From positions 992,001 to 1,056,000 of the forward strand of contig CM062383.1 of assembly GCA_031310005.1 (NCBI GenBank): a stretch of 64,000 nt of DNA, in the 5' to 3' direction. Below, in pieces: positions 32,982-45,093 of this stretch. The notes under the pieces were generated by a model. It was not told where the DNA came from. It searched no databases and saw only the letters and a list, made by a program, of their open reading frames with translations. Positions within the stretch are counted from its first letter, which is position 1. The number at the start of each line of letters is the position of its first letter. The DNA comes from Dactylellina haptotyla (lineage: Eukaryota > Ascomycota > Orbiliomycetes > Orbiliales > Orbiliaceae). The position numbers and the translations under genes are program-made.

Positions 32982-35265
32982 ACTGAAGGCTTTATGTCAA
33001 AGTAGTTTTTAAAAAAGGCAAACCTAAAGTAGAAAGGATCGTTGATAGATGCTCTGCTCTGATGAACCAGCTGTACCTTAGCGAGAAAAGCATTCGTAAC
33101 GAAGAGCAACATCCTTTATATAAATCTTAACGAAAGGACTGAGCTATGAGAGCTATTTTCGGAGTATTCTTCAACCGGTATAACCCCATAACGGCTTCAT
33201 CGGGGCGAGGGTGCGAAATTCCCCACAAACATTGGCGGGTGGATCCATGGAACGGCCAAACTGTATTATTATTTTCCGTCTACCAGACGCTCTTGTTTTG
33301 TCCATGTGGATCTGAAGATTGGCGATATTGATGTGTGGTCAGGCGAAGGACGGCAGTCGGTCTGTGCGGATTATATTATCCAAGGGAGTGGTCCTGTTGC
33401 TGCAACCCAGAACCTGGCTCCTTTTCGCTTGGCAGCGTTTGATATTTCCCGCGCTTGTGATGGGCATTAACTCTTTCTGGAAATAATCAGATATACGATT
33501 GTACGTTGATATCAAGAGTTGCTATCAAGATAATTCGTTGGCCTAACTTTTTTTATTGATTTGAATTTTGAATTCTTGAAGAGCCACCATGGCGTTGGAT
33601 TTTGTGGCGCCGGATGTGTTGTCCATGAGATCGTCAGCATGTGCACATGGCAGTCTCGAACCCAAACCAAATCACAACAGCGCACATAGAGCGAGGCCTT
33701 GAGGGTGTATTGATAACCGTGAGATATTCAGCAGCAGACGTAAAAGCATAGATCATCATTTGGTTGATACCTTATGATCTCATGAATTTGTTGTTTATAG
33801 CCGGCCGGTCCTTGCCTCACGTTTTGAGGCTCACCAAAAGTTCCACCAATAACCAGGCTGGATATTCAGCTCTCCAGTGGCCTGACCGACTGCGCCTCCT
33901 AAAAGTAGACAGAATTTTAATCAATCCGAATGAAATATATTATCTTGATCATCTTCTCTCAAAGCTTTTTGGTAGCAAAAAACTCATACTGCGGTGAGAT
34001 CCAGCAATATATCGGTATTTAAAGTTTAGCCGCAAGGAGATCCTACCAGCCAAGAATAGCCCAGGCGGAACGGCCTCCCGGTACCTCAACTTTCGAAACA
34101 ACGATACCGAGGAACCCTCGAACCCAAACACAAGCGTACCAGCCGTTGAAGTCTCGGCGCGGCAATGCTCTACCCGAGGTCTGCTAGCTTTGAATATTTT
34201 TCCTGTTATTATTATTTACTTTTCGCTGTCAACATTGAATATTTGGGAAACCAAGAGATTAATACTGGTACCACCCTGCGCACAGAATGACGTCCTTTTA
34301 AGCGGACGATTGAGCCTATGTAGGACTCGCATCTGCGTCCATAGGGTCTATGCATGATATTCAAAGATCCTCGGTTACATGGCCATCAACCGAATAATGT
34401 CTCCGATATAACGACGAGACGTTATGACTCGCTGACTTTGACAATATTGTGTTAATCGGCAAATCGCACCGCTCAGCAGGTCGTGATACTGTATCTTGAT
34501 CGAAGTAAAAAGTGCAAATACCCCTTTGGTGGTTAGAACCAACAACATTTACACCTATCATAACACCTAGGATGCCAGAGCTCCTAGTGGCAGTTGATAA
34601 GATAATCTCGAAGCTAAGGGGCCGGCTGGTGTGGTTTCCGTCGGTCTAATGGAATGACACATTTCTTACTAAATATATTTGGGTGAAAAAGGAAGAAATT
34701 TCTAGATTGAGTAGATTATTTTGCATTGTTCCTCCGTCTTGTCATTCGCGGAATCCAACAATTTTGCCGCATAGTGTGCTAATTTTCGAAGTCCGTCCTT
34801 TCGAGAAAGATATGGACGCCTACTAAATATTTTCGTGAATCAATTGCAGTAGCACTATCTACCGAATTACCTTAGTGCGTGACTATTAATCTCTAAAACC
34901 ATTTCTCTACCTTACGGGTGAAACGTATAGGATTGGTAGGAAGCCTCTAAATCGAACTAGCCGGATTGATATTTGTTTGAAGGTAGCATTGTTGGATATA
35001 CGCCACAGAAGGCGTCAATGAAGTTGAAGGATCTCATAGCGTATCTACAATTTGTGAATGTCTTTGAGCTCGATTTTTTATCTCAACTCGCCATTTATAA
35101 AGAAATTGTTACATGGTCTAAAACTATCAAGTATGATGGCTTAGAGAGGCTTCTTGGAAGCTCTCAAAATGTAGATATTGGAATCACCAGTTTGTAAACC
35201 ATATTCGACATTTCGTTCCTGGCGACTTTTTTGGGGGCCATATTTGTGCAACTATCTTCAACCTA
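32982..35265. other. 2.3-kb gene-free region
   Basis: Pectate lyase promoter side, followed by AT-rich spacer. A 74-codon frame at 34973-35197 starts with a non-ATG codon and has no recognisable feature. Copy 2 of a short dispersed repeat lies at 33649-33681. No gene supported. Confidence 0.4.
33649..33681. repeat. Short dispersed repeat, copy 2
   Basis: Partner of 14501-14532: GCAGTCTCGAACC, then CAAACCAAA and a CA-rich end. Same orientation on the plus strand. Confidence 0.35.
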
Positions 35266-36035
35266 ATGCTTCTTAGAAGTTCAACCAAATATCACGCAAG
35301 TCCAGAGCAAGCTAGACCCCCATCGACGCCTCCGTCTAAAATAATTCCACCGTACACTCCCTCGCCTGTTCGCTCGGGCGGGTCGCCGACTGCGAGACAA
35401 CGAAAGTACGGCTCCTCTACCTTGAAATCAAGTGATGGAAGGAAACGAAAGCGTTTTAGTTCAGGGCATGCTCGTATTATAACGAAGATATTGTATGATC
35501 GCTGGGGAACGCCTCCTCCTCGACCTCGATTTGTGAATTCAGAGAAGTATGGAAAAGGGATCTCTAGATTGACGGGATTGGATTGGGATCAACTTCCAGG
35601 TAACTATTATTATCTATATCCCTATTTATACTCACAAAAGATAGATTTCACCATAAGTTCAAGGTTCTGTCCTAAAATATCAGGAAAAAAAAAAAGATAA
35701 TTACTAAACGAATAGATGTCAATATTCATATCAATCGCACGGCGACCGCTAGCACATCATCTAAAAGGAGGATAGCCCGGCGACAAAGTAGAATTGCGAG
35801 AAGAACTAGTGCGTATTCAAGAAGAGGAAGCGTAGTTGTGGCGTCCACTGGCAGTGTAGAAGATAGTTCAACATCCCCACCAAGACTATACGACTCGGAT
35901 TCGGACGATACGATTAACAAATTTGTTTCAGAGGTAGCTACCTCGCCTACTTGTATTGCGTATTATTCAGACTATTCTGTAAGGAAAAGATGGCGAATAG
36001 CTCTGAGTGACAGCAAAGATATCCCGCCGAAATGA
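35266..36035 (+). CDS. Basic, probably nuclear protein with a degenerate homeodomain-like stretch (2 exons)
   Basis: Exons 35266-35599 and 35716-36035 (intron with an ATTACTAAAC branch site) give 217 residues. The N-terminus is Pro/Ser-rich and ends in a nuclear-localisation-like KSSDGRKRKR. Then comes HARIITKILYDRWGTPPP, EKYGKGISRLTGLDWDQL and, across the intron, PDVNIHINRTA. This order resembles TALE/KN homeodomains: helix 1 with a W, a PxP turn, EK-x-xI-x-x-TGL, then the recognition helix ending N-x-R. The usual WFxN core reads NIHIN, so DNA binding is doubtful. A Ser/Arg-rich then acidic (DSDSDD) tail follows. Homeodomain kinship is inference from spacing; otherwise unknown. Confidence 0.55.
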
Positions 36036-36376
36036 CACTTATAATCACTGTTTATCTAGGTGTTATAGCGGATGTTTTACGAGACAAGTTATACCACTAG
36101 TTGAATCAAAAGCATCTATTTCCAATTTTGCTGGGCCGATTTATCAAGTTGCAAGCGTCCGTACGATCAATAAATAATGCTTTAGTGTGTATGTAAAATT
36201 TTAGAAGCTGCGTATCAGATGCGGTCGGTACAGAAGCCACCTATGATCGTAGATAATAGTACCCTCGATTCAGCTCATCTCCCCTATCTCCTCCTGGGAG
36301 AGAGCGCCAACTGGCGACCCCTGTCCACTCCCTTCCTCCTATCCATTCTATAGCGATAAAATCGTTTTTTGCAAAG
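36036..36376 (+). promoter_or_regulatory. Spacer upstream of the small acidic protein gene
   Basis: No gene seen; presumed terminator of the previous and promoter of the next gene. Confidence 0.4.
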
Positions 36377-36941
36377 ATGGCGGACCAAAAAGAGGAGAAA
36401 GAGAATTCACAAACAAACAAGGACACTAAAGCAGAAGAACAAGAGCCGAAAACACCGACCGAAGATGTGGAGCAGGAAGCTCAAGTGCAAGCTCAAGATC
36501 CGGCATCCCCTGTCCAGCCGACCACACCACCAAAGCAGACGGTAGCATCGAGTGCGACGGTGGACAGGATTCGATTGCGCGCCAGAGAAGACACACCGGT
36601 CCGTTTAGAACCCCAATCGATCGGGAAACCACCTCGGACTCCAAATTTCGCGATGTTCAAGCCGAAACTCGGGTCGGCTTCTGCTCAGAAATTTAAAATG
36701 GCTATGGATTTAGATGGTAAGTTGGTATTTTATAATACAACAAGCAACACAGATTTTGGGATTCGAAAACAAAAATGCTTACGTTGTCTTACTAGAAGTT
36801 GGCACGCCTCAGAAGAATGGGACACCGTTCAAGTCCGCTGGTAAAGGGCATTACGGGCAAAAGATCGAGAAGGCAGATTTTGATGTGGATATTGCTTCAA
36901 AAATCGGGACCATCAAGTGGGACTCTGATGAAGACGACTGA
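36377..36941 (+). CDS. Small disordered acidic protein (2 exons)
   Basis: Exons 36377-36716 and 36796-36941 give 161 residues; the intron donor is GTAAGT. The N-terminal half is Glu/Gln/Pro/Thr-rich (KTPTEDVEQEAQVQAQDP). A central block reads KPPRTPNFAMFKPKLGSASA. The C-terminus ends VDIASKIGTIKWDSDEDD, where a hydrophobic island in acidic surroundings suggests a short binding motif. No domain recognised; likely intrinsically disordered. The start codon (AAGATGGCGG) has a favourable eukaryotic context. Confidence 0.65.
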
Positions 36942-37599
36942 ACGACGACACCGAGTCACCTAACCAGCGAATGTCATTTTATTGGGGCTTGTTCTTTAAT
37001 GAAGTTTGTATTTAAAATTGGCAGTCAAAGGTTTTCTTTTGCGGGGTAAGGCTCAGAACCCCCCATGGTGTATAGCTTAGAACGTTCTGTGTCAGTTTAA
37101 TAGAGGATAGGGATTACCAACTCGTAGTTTTTTTGCCATGTATTCCTTAGCGACATAGGTAGATTTTAGAAATATATGCGTAGTAAATAACAGCCTATAA
37201 ATTAATGAGAGATTATTTACATTTCCCTACGGATTGATCGATCGATTAGCTGGATACACGAAACGTGCCCCGTATCTACAGAATAGCAAAACGTCAGTGC
37301 ACTGAAAGCCACCAGTTGATGAGGTCAAGCTATAGCTATCTTCTGAAACGGGAAATCCGCTTGCTATAAGCAGAAATATTTACAAACGATCACGCAATGC
37401 AACAAAGAAGTATCACAACTATTGCTCTGACTGTACTCCGATGCTTTAAGGTTAACCATTACTCTCCCCTTTTTGTGCAGTTGGGTTGTCGACGTGGTGT
37501 TGTGCACATGGCAACAATCCCTGCACAGTCGCACCAACTCGAAACGATGTCCTGCGGTGTCTGTCCTCCCTCCGCCCAATCGAAGCATTCGAATTCGAC
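36942..37599 (+). promoter_or_regulatory. Spacer upstream of the HAD hydrolase gene
   Basis: No gene seen. An in-frame upstream codon allows an N-terminal extension of the hydrolase from 37486, but the internal ATG at 37600 gives the better mitochondrial presequence. Confidence 0.4.
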
Positions 37600-38964
37600 A
37601 TGTCTGCACCTTTCTCCATCCTCCGCCGCGCCTCTCTGCGCTCCTCGCGGGCCTCTTTCTCCCGCCCTTCCAGATTCTACAGTACAAAAGTACCGGACTA
37701 CGCCTTCGCGTTTGAGTAAGTACTACCTCTCTGTCGAGTTGCACCTGTCGTGCGACTTGTGGGGACATTAGAAGTGACTATCGACTGTAACTGACAAACG
37801 TGCCCGTAGTATCGATGGCGTTCTCCTGCGCGGCCGTACTCCCTTGCCCGGCGCGACGAAATCGCTGCGCAAACTTCAAGATAATCACATCCCATTCATC
37901 CTTCTGACGAATGGAGGTGGCAAGCACGAATCCGAACGCACGGAAGAATTATCCCGTCTGCTAGATGTGCCGATTACTGAGGACATGTTTATACAATCGC
38001 ACACGCCGTTCAAAGGCCTCGTGGACAAATATTCCAGTGTTTTGGCAGTGGGAGGCGAGGAAGTTGGCGAAGGCGAAGGATGGAGAGAGGATAAGATTGG
38101 CAAGCAGGGTGAAGGTGGAGTTAGAGAAGTAGCGGAGAGGTAACTACAATCCTCGAGTTGGGCTATATATATATATATATTGGGATATTACTGATGGTTA
38201 CATTTTGATGAAGATATGGATTCAAGTCGGTGCATACACCGCATACGCTGCTTCATCACCATCCGGAACTATGGCCGTTTGGAAGCCCCCAGCTATACAA
38301 TAATTTACATCACCCTTCATCGCCAAATCACCCCCACCATGTCCCGTCACCGCTCTCGCCGATAGATGCTATCTTGGTGTTCAATGATCCAAGACACTGG
38401 GGTCCAACTTTACATGTCATCATCGATCTATTGCTTTCCACCCGAGGTGAACTCGGCACCTACAGTAGTACGAACGGAATCGAAGTACGCAACCATGGAA
38501 AGTTCCAAAACGACGGGCAGCCCGAAGTATGGTGGTCCAATAACGATCTGTGGTGGCAAGGGGAGTATCACCTTCCTCGGCTCGGACAGGGAGGGTTTAG
38601 GGCTGCAGTAGAGGGAGTGTGGAGTAAGATCACGGACGGGGAGGAGCTAAAGGCGCATACGATTGGGAAGCCGTTCAAGGAGACTTACGCCTACGCGGAG
38701 GGGGTGCTTAACAACTTATTACGGCGAGATGTTGGAGAGAAAGCTAAGGTTAAGAGGGTGTACATGGTTGGAGACAATCCCAGGAGTGATATCATGGGGG
38801 CAAATGGGTACGGGTGGTACAGTCTTCTGATAGAGACCGGCGTGTTCAACCGGGACCGAGAGGGTGGCGAGGCGGCCTTGAAGGGCGATATGAAGCCGAA
38901 CAAGATCTTGAAGAACGTTGAGGAGGCGGTTGATTTCGGCATGCAGGCCGGTGGGAGCTCCTAG
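37600..38964 (+). CDS. HAD-superfamily hydrolase, CECR5/HDHD5 (YKR070w) family, probably mitochondrial
   Basis: Exons 37600-37715, 37810-38139 and 38214-38964 give 398 residues. The first about 30 residues are rich in Arg and Ser without acids (ILRRASLRSSRASFSRPSRF), a typical mitochondrial presequence. HAD motif I is FDIDGVLLRG (nucleophile D39, D41), split by intron 1. Motif II region is FILLTNGGGK, characteristic of this subfamily. The late acidic motif is MVGDNPRSDIMGANGYGW. The conserved IGKPFKETY supplies the motif III lysine. Between motifs lies a cap domain with a His/Pro-rich insertion (NNLHHPSSPNHPHH). Phosphatase activity is expected from the family; the substrate is unknown. Confidence 0.9.
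38161..38185. repeat. AT dinucleotide repeat inside intron 2 of the HAD gene
   Basis: Uninterrupted TA run within the intron 38140-38213; likely length-variable. Confidence 0.6.
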
Positions 38965-39300
38965 TGTGGTGGCCACTGCACCCATGTGTACATATATAAA
39001 ATTACCAATGTATTACCTATTACCTTCTGCCTATGCCCGAACTGGCCATGTCCCGCTTATGTGAATACTTCTCTAGCTGACATGAATTACTTTTACAGAA
39101 TAAATGCGTAGAAACATTTCGAATCTGGTGGTTGTACCAGCACAGGCTCATCAGCCGGGCCGGGCGTTATTGGCTATGGTAGCGGGGCAGACCTGCAAAC
39201 CTCACTCCACCACCCGGCCACCTCTTCGCCATCTCCACCACCAAAACACCATCGCCATCGTAGCTTCGCAGCTTCACCACGCGTCCGAGTACCCCTGGCC
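38965..39300 (+). promoter_or_regulatory. Spacer upstream of the F-box gene
   Basis: The composition shifts from AT-rich to C-rich towards the F-box start codon. No gene seen. Confidence 0.4.
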
Positions 39301-40701
39301 ATGAATGGCCCCCAAGGCAGCAATGGCAGCTCTCGTCCGTCGGCCGCGTACCAGGCACTCCCCTTCGAGATCATCTGCGAGATTGTGAGCTACATCACGT
39401 CCCAGCCGGCCCTCTACTCCACGGCCCTGGTCTCTCGCCGCTACAATAATGCCGCGACCCCGCTGCTTTACAAGCACCCGCAGCTGAACTCCTCGAACTT
39501 CGATGCCTTCGTCTCGGCTGTTTCTCCAACTGTTTCCCCTCCGCCGCGGAAGCTTGCTGATTCTGCCGAGTGCCACTTAGCCGACCTCGTGCTAACACTC
39601 GACTTCTCCCAACTTGTGTATCAAGACACCCTCCGGACCTCCATCGCCCGCCTGCTCTCCCACTGCCGGTCGATAACATCCCTCATCGGCTCCCATAAAT
39701 CCTTCAATGGAGTGGCTCTCAGGGCTGTCCGCCACAGCACAAACCTCGAGTACCTCGACCTCCGCCCCTGTCAGGAAACATGCGACCTCGCCGACTTCTT
39801 TCACATCCTCTCGAGCCTATCTAAGCTCACCGTCCTCCACTTCCCCCGCTCCGCCCTATTCTCAAACCGCCAGAGCCGCTGGAGCACCTCCATGAGCGCT
39901 ATAATCAGTAGCCTGGACCCTGACGCCGCAGAAACACTCTCCATCAACATCACCACGGGCAACAACCCTAGCGCCCTCAAAACCACGTTCACCTACCCGC
40001 CCAACCTGAAAACCTTCAGCATCGCCGGCGGGATAATCGACTCTACCCTTATCAACTCCGGCACCCCGCCGGCCTCCATAACCTCCTTCTCTGCCTCCCA
40101 CCTCCCCTTCGTCCGCATGACTGCCGTCCGCCAATACCTCACCAACCTCGCCCCGCAATTAACCCGCCTCAGCGTCCTCCACCCGGTCCCCCGTCTACCC
40201 CACAACTTCCTCGACCGCATTCTCATCACCTGCCCGAATCTCCTGCACCTAACCGCCTCCGTCGACTTCCTCACCGCACACATCTTCGACGAGGAGAACT
40301 GCTCAATCGACCACCCGTTAGAACGCATAGACCTGGATTGCTCAGGCGGCATGGGTAGTGAATTTAAAGTCTCAAGCGACGACATCAGTATCGCGCTGAT
40401 GGAGGGGAGATTAAAACGGCTGAGAGTCGTGCGGGCGAGTGTGAAACTGGGCTGGGGCAGACGAGGCGAGGAGATGAGGAGAGTAAAGGACCTAGCTGAG
40501 CTGTTATGCATGGACCGCAGCGGGTTCGGGGAAGGAGAGGAGGATGAAGACGAGGAAGCGGGTACGAAAACACCGGAGAGCGATCCAGTTGAGGATATAG
40601 TGGGGAGAGAGCCCGTGGGGGAATTGATGGGCGGAGAAACGGGTGGAGATGATGATACAGATGAAATCAGCGGTAAGTTAGCTGGCGTTTGGCTATTCTA
40701 G
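39301..40701 (+). CDS. F-box protein with leucine-rich C-terminal region
   Basis: Intronless frame of 466 residues. The F-box is at about 18-58: ALPFEIICEIVSYI, then LYSTALVSRRYNNAATPLLY. F-boxes bind Skp1 in SCF ubiquitin ligases. Downstream are irregular Leu-rich units (TNLEYLDLRPC, LSKLTVLHFP, PNLKTFSIAGG, LTRLSVLHPVP, PNLLHLTASVD) that probably recruit substrates. The C-terminal about 60 residues are acidic and Gly-rich. Codon third positions up to about 40400 are strikingly C-rich compared with neighbouring genes. A consensus donor (GTAAGT at 40673) just before the stop leaves room for an unresolved 3' exon. Confidence 0.82.
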   Translation: MNGPQGSNGSSRPSAAYQALPFEIICEIVSYITSQPALYSTALVSRRYNNAATPLLYKHPQLNSSNFDAFVSAVSPTVSPPPRKLADSAECHLADLVLTLDFSQLVYQDTLRTSIARLLSHCRSITSLIGSHKSFNGVALRAVRHSTNLEYLDLRPCQETCDLADFFHILSSLSKLTVLHFPRSALFSNRQSRWSTSMSAIISSLDPDAAETLSINITTGNNPSALKTTFTYPPNLKTFSIAGGIIDSTLINSGTPPASITSFSASHLPFVRMTAVRQYLTNLAPQLTRLSVLHPVPRLPHNFLDRILITCPNLLHLTASVDFLTAHIFDEENCSIDHPLERIDLDCSGGMGSEFKVSSDDISIALMEGRLKRLRVVRASVKLGWGRRGEEMRRVKDLAELLCMDRSGFGEGEEDEDEEAGTKTPESDPVEDIVGREPVGELMGGETGGDDDTDEISGKLAGVWLF

Positions 40702-41267
40702 GTATTGGTATTATTTCGGGTTATATGATGTGATGTTCTCTTGTTTAATGATTGGCTTTGAGCGTGAACTATTCGGAATTCGGCTATGACATCTTGTCCA
40801 GATTTGTGACATTTACATAGATCATATTTTCCATGGCAAGTGTTCTCTCGGGAAAACGTGGGCACAGAGCCGAGCGGGTGCACCACTGGCTAAATTCTCT
40901 TCTTTGTATAGAAACTGGATATCCTTTTACTGCACTTCACTGGGTATGTGCTGTTGGTCAAGATGATAAAGTAATGAATTGTTATTGTGAATATCAGAAA
41001 ATAAAAACTTTGCGTATTAAAAATGTCGAGAACAGAAATATAAGGCGGAACTTGATCAAGATAAAGAAACGCTAGTAAGCGCGCGGTACTTACTACTGAG
41101 GAATGAAATCAGCTGGTGGTAGTCGGACCTTGCTTTAGGGCAGACTGTGGTATCGACTTGTCTATGGTGCTTAGGCACCAATACCAAGCGAGACGCAGCC
41201 CGCCTTTTAGCTTATGTCTGACCTCTAGCTGTATTTCTAACTAAAAATCAGGTCCAGTAGAACTCCT
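40702..41267. other. Convergent spacer
   Basis: Between the F-box and Gemin2-like genes; no gene seen. Confidence 0.45.
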
Positions 41268-43198
41268 TCATCTCCTCTCAAGTAACAAATCTCTTTGCCC
41301 AAACATTTCTCCTACGACACTAACAATCATATCCAAGGCGAAGAGGGTTTTGACATCTGGGATCCTGTGTGTAATGGTACCAACATCACTTTCCTTCCTG
41401 TTATCCTCCTTGCTGTCTTCTGGTTTCTCTTCCGTTGCACTAGAAACATCCGTATGGGTAATGTCTGGTTTGTGTTGGGTTTGGGGAGGAACCGCCTCCG
41501 CTCCAGACGATAACGAGTCTTCCATTGGGCTATCAAAGTTATTGCCTTCTGGGGTCGCTGGTATTACTGAGATTGAAGGCACTGCTAGTCCAGAAACCGT
41601 CTTTGGCTTTGAAACGACCATAACTCTCGGCTTAAACAGCGCCATTTTCTTCAGCGGTCGACCTTCAGCGGCATCTTCTCCAGATTTATTTGCGGCGTCT
41701 TCAATAGGTATCTCGACTTGATCATCGAGCTTTACCCCGCCATCCCAATCTTCAACATGTACGTCTACCATTCCATCAACAGCAACAGGTTGCTCCGCTT
41801 GTCCGCCGCTGTACATGTATTCGAAGAGTTTGCCTTGCAGCTCCTCATCCCACCAATCTCTCCCTCCACTCTCGACAAGTTTCTCCCTTGCATCCGCAGC
41901 TTTCCCCAAATTGAACACCGCCTTCTTCCCTAATTCTCTGATTACACTGACCTCCTCGTTCATCAAGATGCCAACGTCGTTAGCTCGGGCGAGAAGCGCC
42001 CAGATCCATTTACCCTGCCATTCGTGAACGTTCGCCCATCCGACATTCTTACGGACGTGTTTCAAGGCCTTGATCGCATTTTCGGAAGTAATGCTTTGTA
42101 AAATCGGTAACGATGGTTGGTTCTCAACCATGAAGTCGCGCCATTCTGTGGGGATAGCAGGGAAAGTCTCCTCGGATTCCTCGAAGGGTGTAGTTACAAT
42201 CGCATCCCGGGTAGCCCGGAAGTTAGTAAGAAGGGAATTATGCCAGTCCTGGGATATGACACGAGGAGGTATCGCTTTTTGTGGAAGTGCGGTTGGTAAG
42301 GTGGGAGCCGGACGAGCGATGTAAGCCCCGTCATCGTAGTATGCTGAAGATCCTGAATCCGAGTATTCGTCGTCTACATCCTCATCCCATTCCTCGCCAT
42401 CCCAATCGTCTGCATCCTCGTTTTCTGGATAGTTGCTTTCGTCATTGTACGACAGCCTACCGTACTCCGTCACGTTCGGCTTTGATTCTCCGTCCTTCAT
42501 GGCGGCATTTTCGGTATCGTTGGAAACCTTTTGGGCAGCGGCTTCGTTGTAGGCGGCGACATTATCGTCATCGTAAAGAAGGCTATCGACGTTTGTAGGT
42601 ACCGGCCGTCCCGTCGACACTGGAGTCGGAGCTGGAGCAGCAATGACGATGGCGGAGGCTTTAATCCCCGGAGCGGATCCCCGAAATTGGGATGCTGTGA
42701 GGAGATTTGGGACTCCTCGAGCTTCGTGTCTATATCACCATAAAATACTTACATCAGCACGTCATCACCTAATAAGACCCGGGAATTCAGGGACGAGGGT
42801 TAGAAAAGAAGCGGAAATCATTTGGGGAAAATTTATCTGGGCACACACCTGACCATGCGTAAGTATGATAAGCCATCAGCGGCTGGAGTCGAGAGGTCGA
42901 CGTCATCGTCGAGACCTTGGAGCTCGGGGAACGCGCCGCGCTGGTTGGTGCCAGGGTCGACATAACCCTTCGGACCGCTACCAAAGAGGCCGTTCCTACT
43001 GGACTTGAGAGGTTTGGAATCCCAAACGTAGTCTTCTTCTTCTGCTATTTCTTCTTCTTCTACGGGGAGCTCATCGCCCTCGTTGACGGCATCCTCGTAA
43101 TCGAGGTTCTGCGGTTGTTCAGCGGAGGTCGAGGGAAGAACGTTATCTGTCGCTTGGTGGGAGGTGGTTCTCTTACCAGACCTCTTCCTTTTCGCCAT
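41268..43198 (-). CDS. Gemin2/SIP1 (Brr1)-like snRNP assembly protein
   Basis: Gemin2 binds the Sm protein pentamer during assembly of spliceosomal snRNPs; yeast Brr1 is the counterpart. Exons 43198-42849 and 42729-41268 give 603 residues. The first exon is basic at the start (MAKRKRSGKR), has an acidic stretch (PVEEEEIAEEEDYVWD), and ends LSYLRMVRHEARGVPNLL across the junction. This resembles the family's YLxxVRxEA-x-PxV motif. The C-terminal domain has PTEWRDFMVENQPSLPILQS, VGWANVHEWQGKWIWALLA and NDVGILMNEEVSVIRELGKK, as in Gemin2. Long acidic and Pro-rich insertions make it larger than the animal protein (about 280). It lies in the same block as SF3A1. Confidence 0.8.
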
Positions 43199-43922
43199 AG
43201 CTTCTAATATCTTCTAGGCACTGCCGAACCAAAGAGTGAATCCGGCGGGATATTCGATCGAATGCGTGGTTCTACCGACGTTGCGGGTGTTCTCTAGGCG
43301 TTAGCGGAGTGATTGAGTGACGATGAGATGGTTGGGAAGCTTTGGCTCACTTTTAAATGAAGCGATTGTGGGTTGAGTCAACGGCACGCTCTGCAACACA
43401 TTTCCCACCACACCATCCGCTTTCCGCTTTCCACTTTCCGATGTTCAAAATGCGGAAACTAAGAACTTCGATAAACATTCATATTTTGCCTCGTTGTCGG
43501 GGTGAGATACGGGAAGGAGAGTGGCTCAAATGTCAGCTGTGTAAATCTCACTCGGCGTTCCTTTTTAGATTGTAGTGTCATGGTACAAATATTAATTCGC
43601 ACATGGGTGGCCTTGACCGCATGGACCAGGTCAGGTGTCCACCCGTCACCGTACAGTAGAAGTGGAGAGAGACACACTCTGATTCAATTTCAACAGATGA
43701 CCCCCAAGCTTACGAGCTTCCTGCTATTAAAACCTATAAGCTCCCTTTTCCTATTCGACCGATTCTTAACCCTCTATCTTATCTCTGTAAATTGAAATTC
43801 ACCAGAAATTCGACTATATGCAGATCAGGAATTCTCAACGAAATCTCGAAGTACAACTATGTCACAAATAAGACTCAAACGTATACGACCGAGTTTTCAT
43901 TTCCAAGATCCGTATTAAAAAA
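43199..43922. promoter_or_regulatory. Divergent spacer
   Basis: Between the start codons of the Gemin2-like gene and the orphan membrane-protein gene. No gene seen. Confidence 0.4.
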
Positions 43923-45093
43923 ATGCAAATATATTTCGATAGCGACCCAGAGCCTGAGGGCTCTGTGATCCTCACACCTTCAGCATCTGACTCTGATTTT
44001 TTCGACGATATCTTGGAATCAGACTCTCTCGGCGAGCGCTCTACGACTTCGACTGTTCCGACACACAATATATTCCATATTAGATACAGTGGTACGGATG
44101 CAACTTCTGTAGGCAGCCAGAAGCTCTACCGGATAGTTAGGGCAAAGGAGGAACAGCGGGCATACAGTGGCAGCGCGCTCGCTTATATTCGAATGCTATT
44201 CTGGGTTTCAATAACCTTTTCAACTATCTTTACTCTTTCTGCTATTCTTCCATGGCTGGGAAGTCGATATATATTTAGATGGTATTATGCTGGCTCTGGT
44301 ATTTGCCATGAATCTGTCCGTAATATTCTCTCCCCTAGGGCATTGGAGACCATCGTACTAATATTCTGAATTATAGACGGAACGTACACGGTTACAAAAT
44401 GTCCTCTGTAGTCTGACATCGATATTCGACTACTACTTGTTAGATCGTCTAAAACCTTTCAAACACCAACTAATCGTAAAACGAAGGATCCTCACACAAT
44501 TCATCTTCCCATATTACGACCTCCCTTCCACACCCTACTTGTGGACGACAGACCAATGGATTAGACTACACACGCTCGAATACCCAGCACAGGTCTACCT
44601 CGTCTTTGTTTCGTCTTTCAGACATATATTCCGATTTGGCGGATATGCGTATGTCGTTCTTGTCGCATCTAATATCGCCCTCGCCGAATCTCCTTGGTTT
44701 CTAACCAACCTTCGCAACAAATTCGATCTACCTGTAAATACCAGTGCGTTCCATATACACGATCTAGAACTCGCTCCGGTACTTGCGATGATTGGAAGTA
44801 TACCATGGGACTACGTAATACCTCGGATATTTGATACCCGGATACCCGGATTGTTTGATAGTTATGATATGGAAGATACAATCGACAGTCTCAGGCATTT
44901 TATTTTCTGCGGGTTCTGGCTCAGAAGAGTTATCGGGCCGAGACTGAGGCGCCAAACGTGGGCGGGTGCTCTGCTGTGGGCTATCTATACCCTCGCGTTC
45001 ATTAGTTGGGTGACGAGTATGGTATACCCAGATGCTGCTGGCAGCATTGGCGACTCTAGAAGGGGGGTATTTCAGCTCGATCATTATCTGTAA
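43923..45093 (+). CDS. Orphan multi-pass membrane protein (2 exons, junction uncertain)
   Basis: Two open frames joined by splicing. The downstream exon 44377-45093 begins after a textbook TACTAAT...TTATAG acceptor and encodes 238 residues. The upstream frame starts at ATG 43923. The phase-compatible donor nearest the acceptor is at 44316 (GTCCGT, weak), giving about 369 residues. The N-terminus is acidic and disordered (DSDPEPEGS, DSDFFDDILESDS). Hydrophobic segments: LFWVSITFSTIFTLSAILPW, YAYVVLVASNIALA, ELAPVLAMIGSIPW and GALLWAIYTLAFISWV. No family recognised. It converges on another orphan membrane-protein gene 187 bp away. Confidence 0.5.

Noticed and set aside
34973-35197. 74-codon open frame upstream of the homeodomain-like gene
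   Set aside because: Non-ATG start, no domain, and no splice site joining it in frame to the downstream exons.
40673-40701. Intron at the end of the F-box gene
   Set aside because: The GTAAGT donor to the next CTAG acceptor spans only 29 bp, too short to splice. A longer intron is possible but no downstream exon could be supported.
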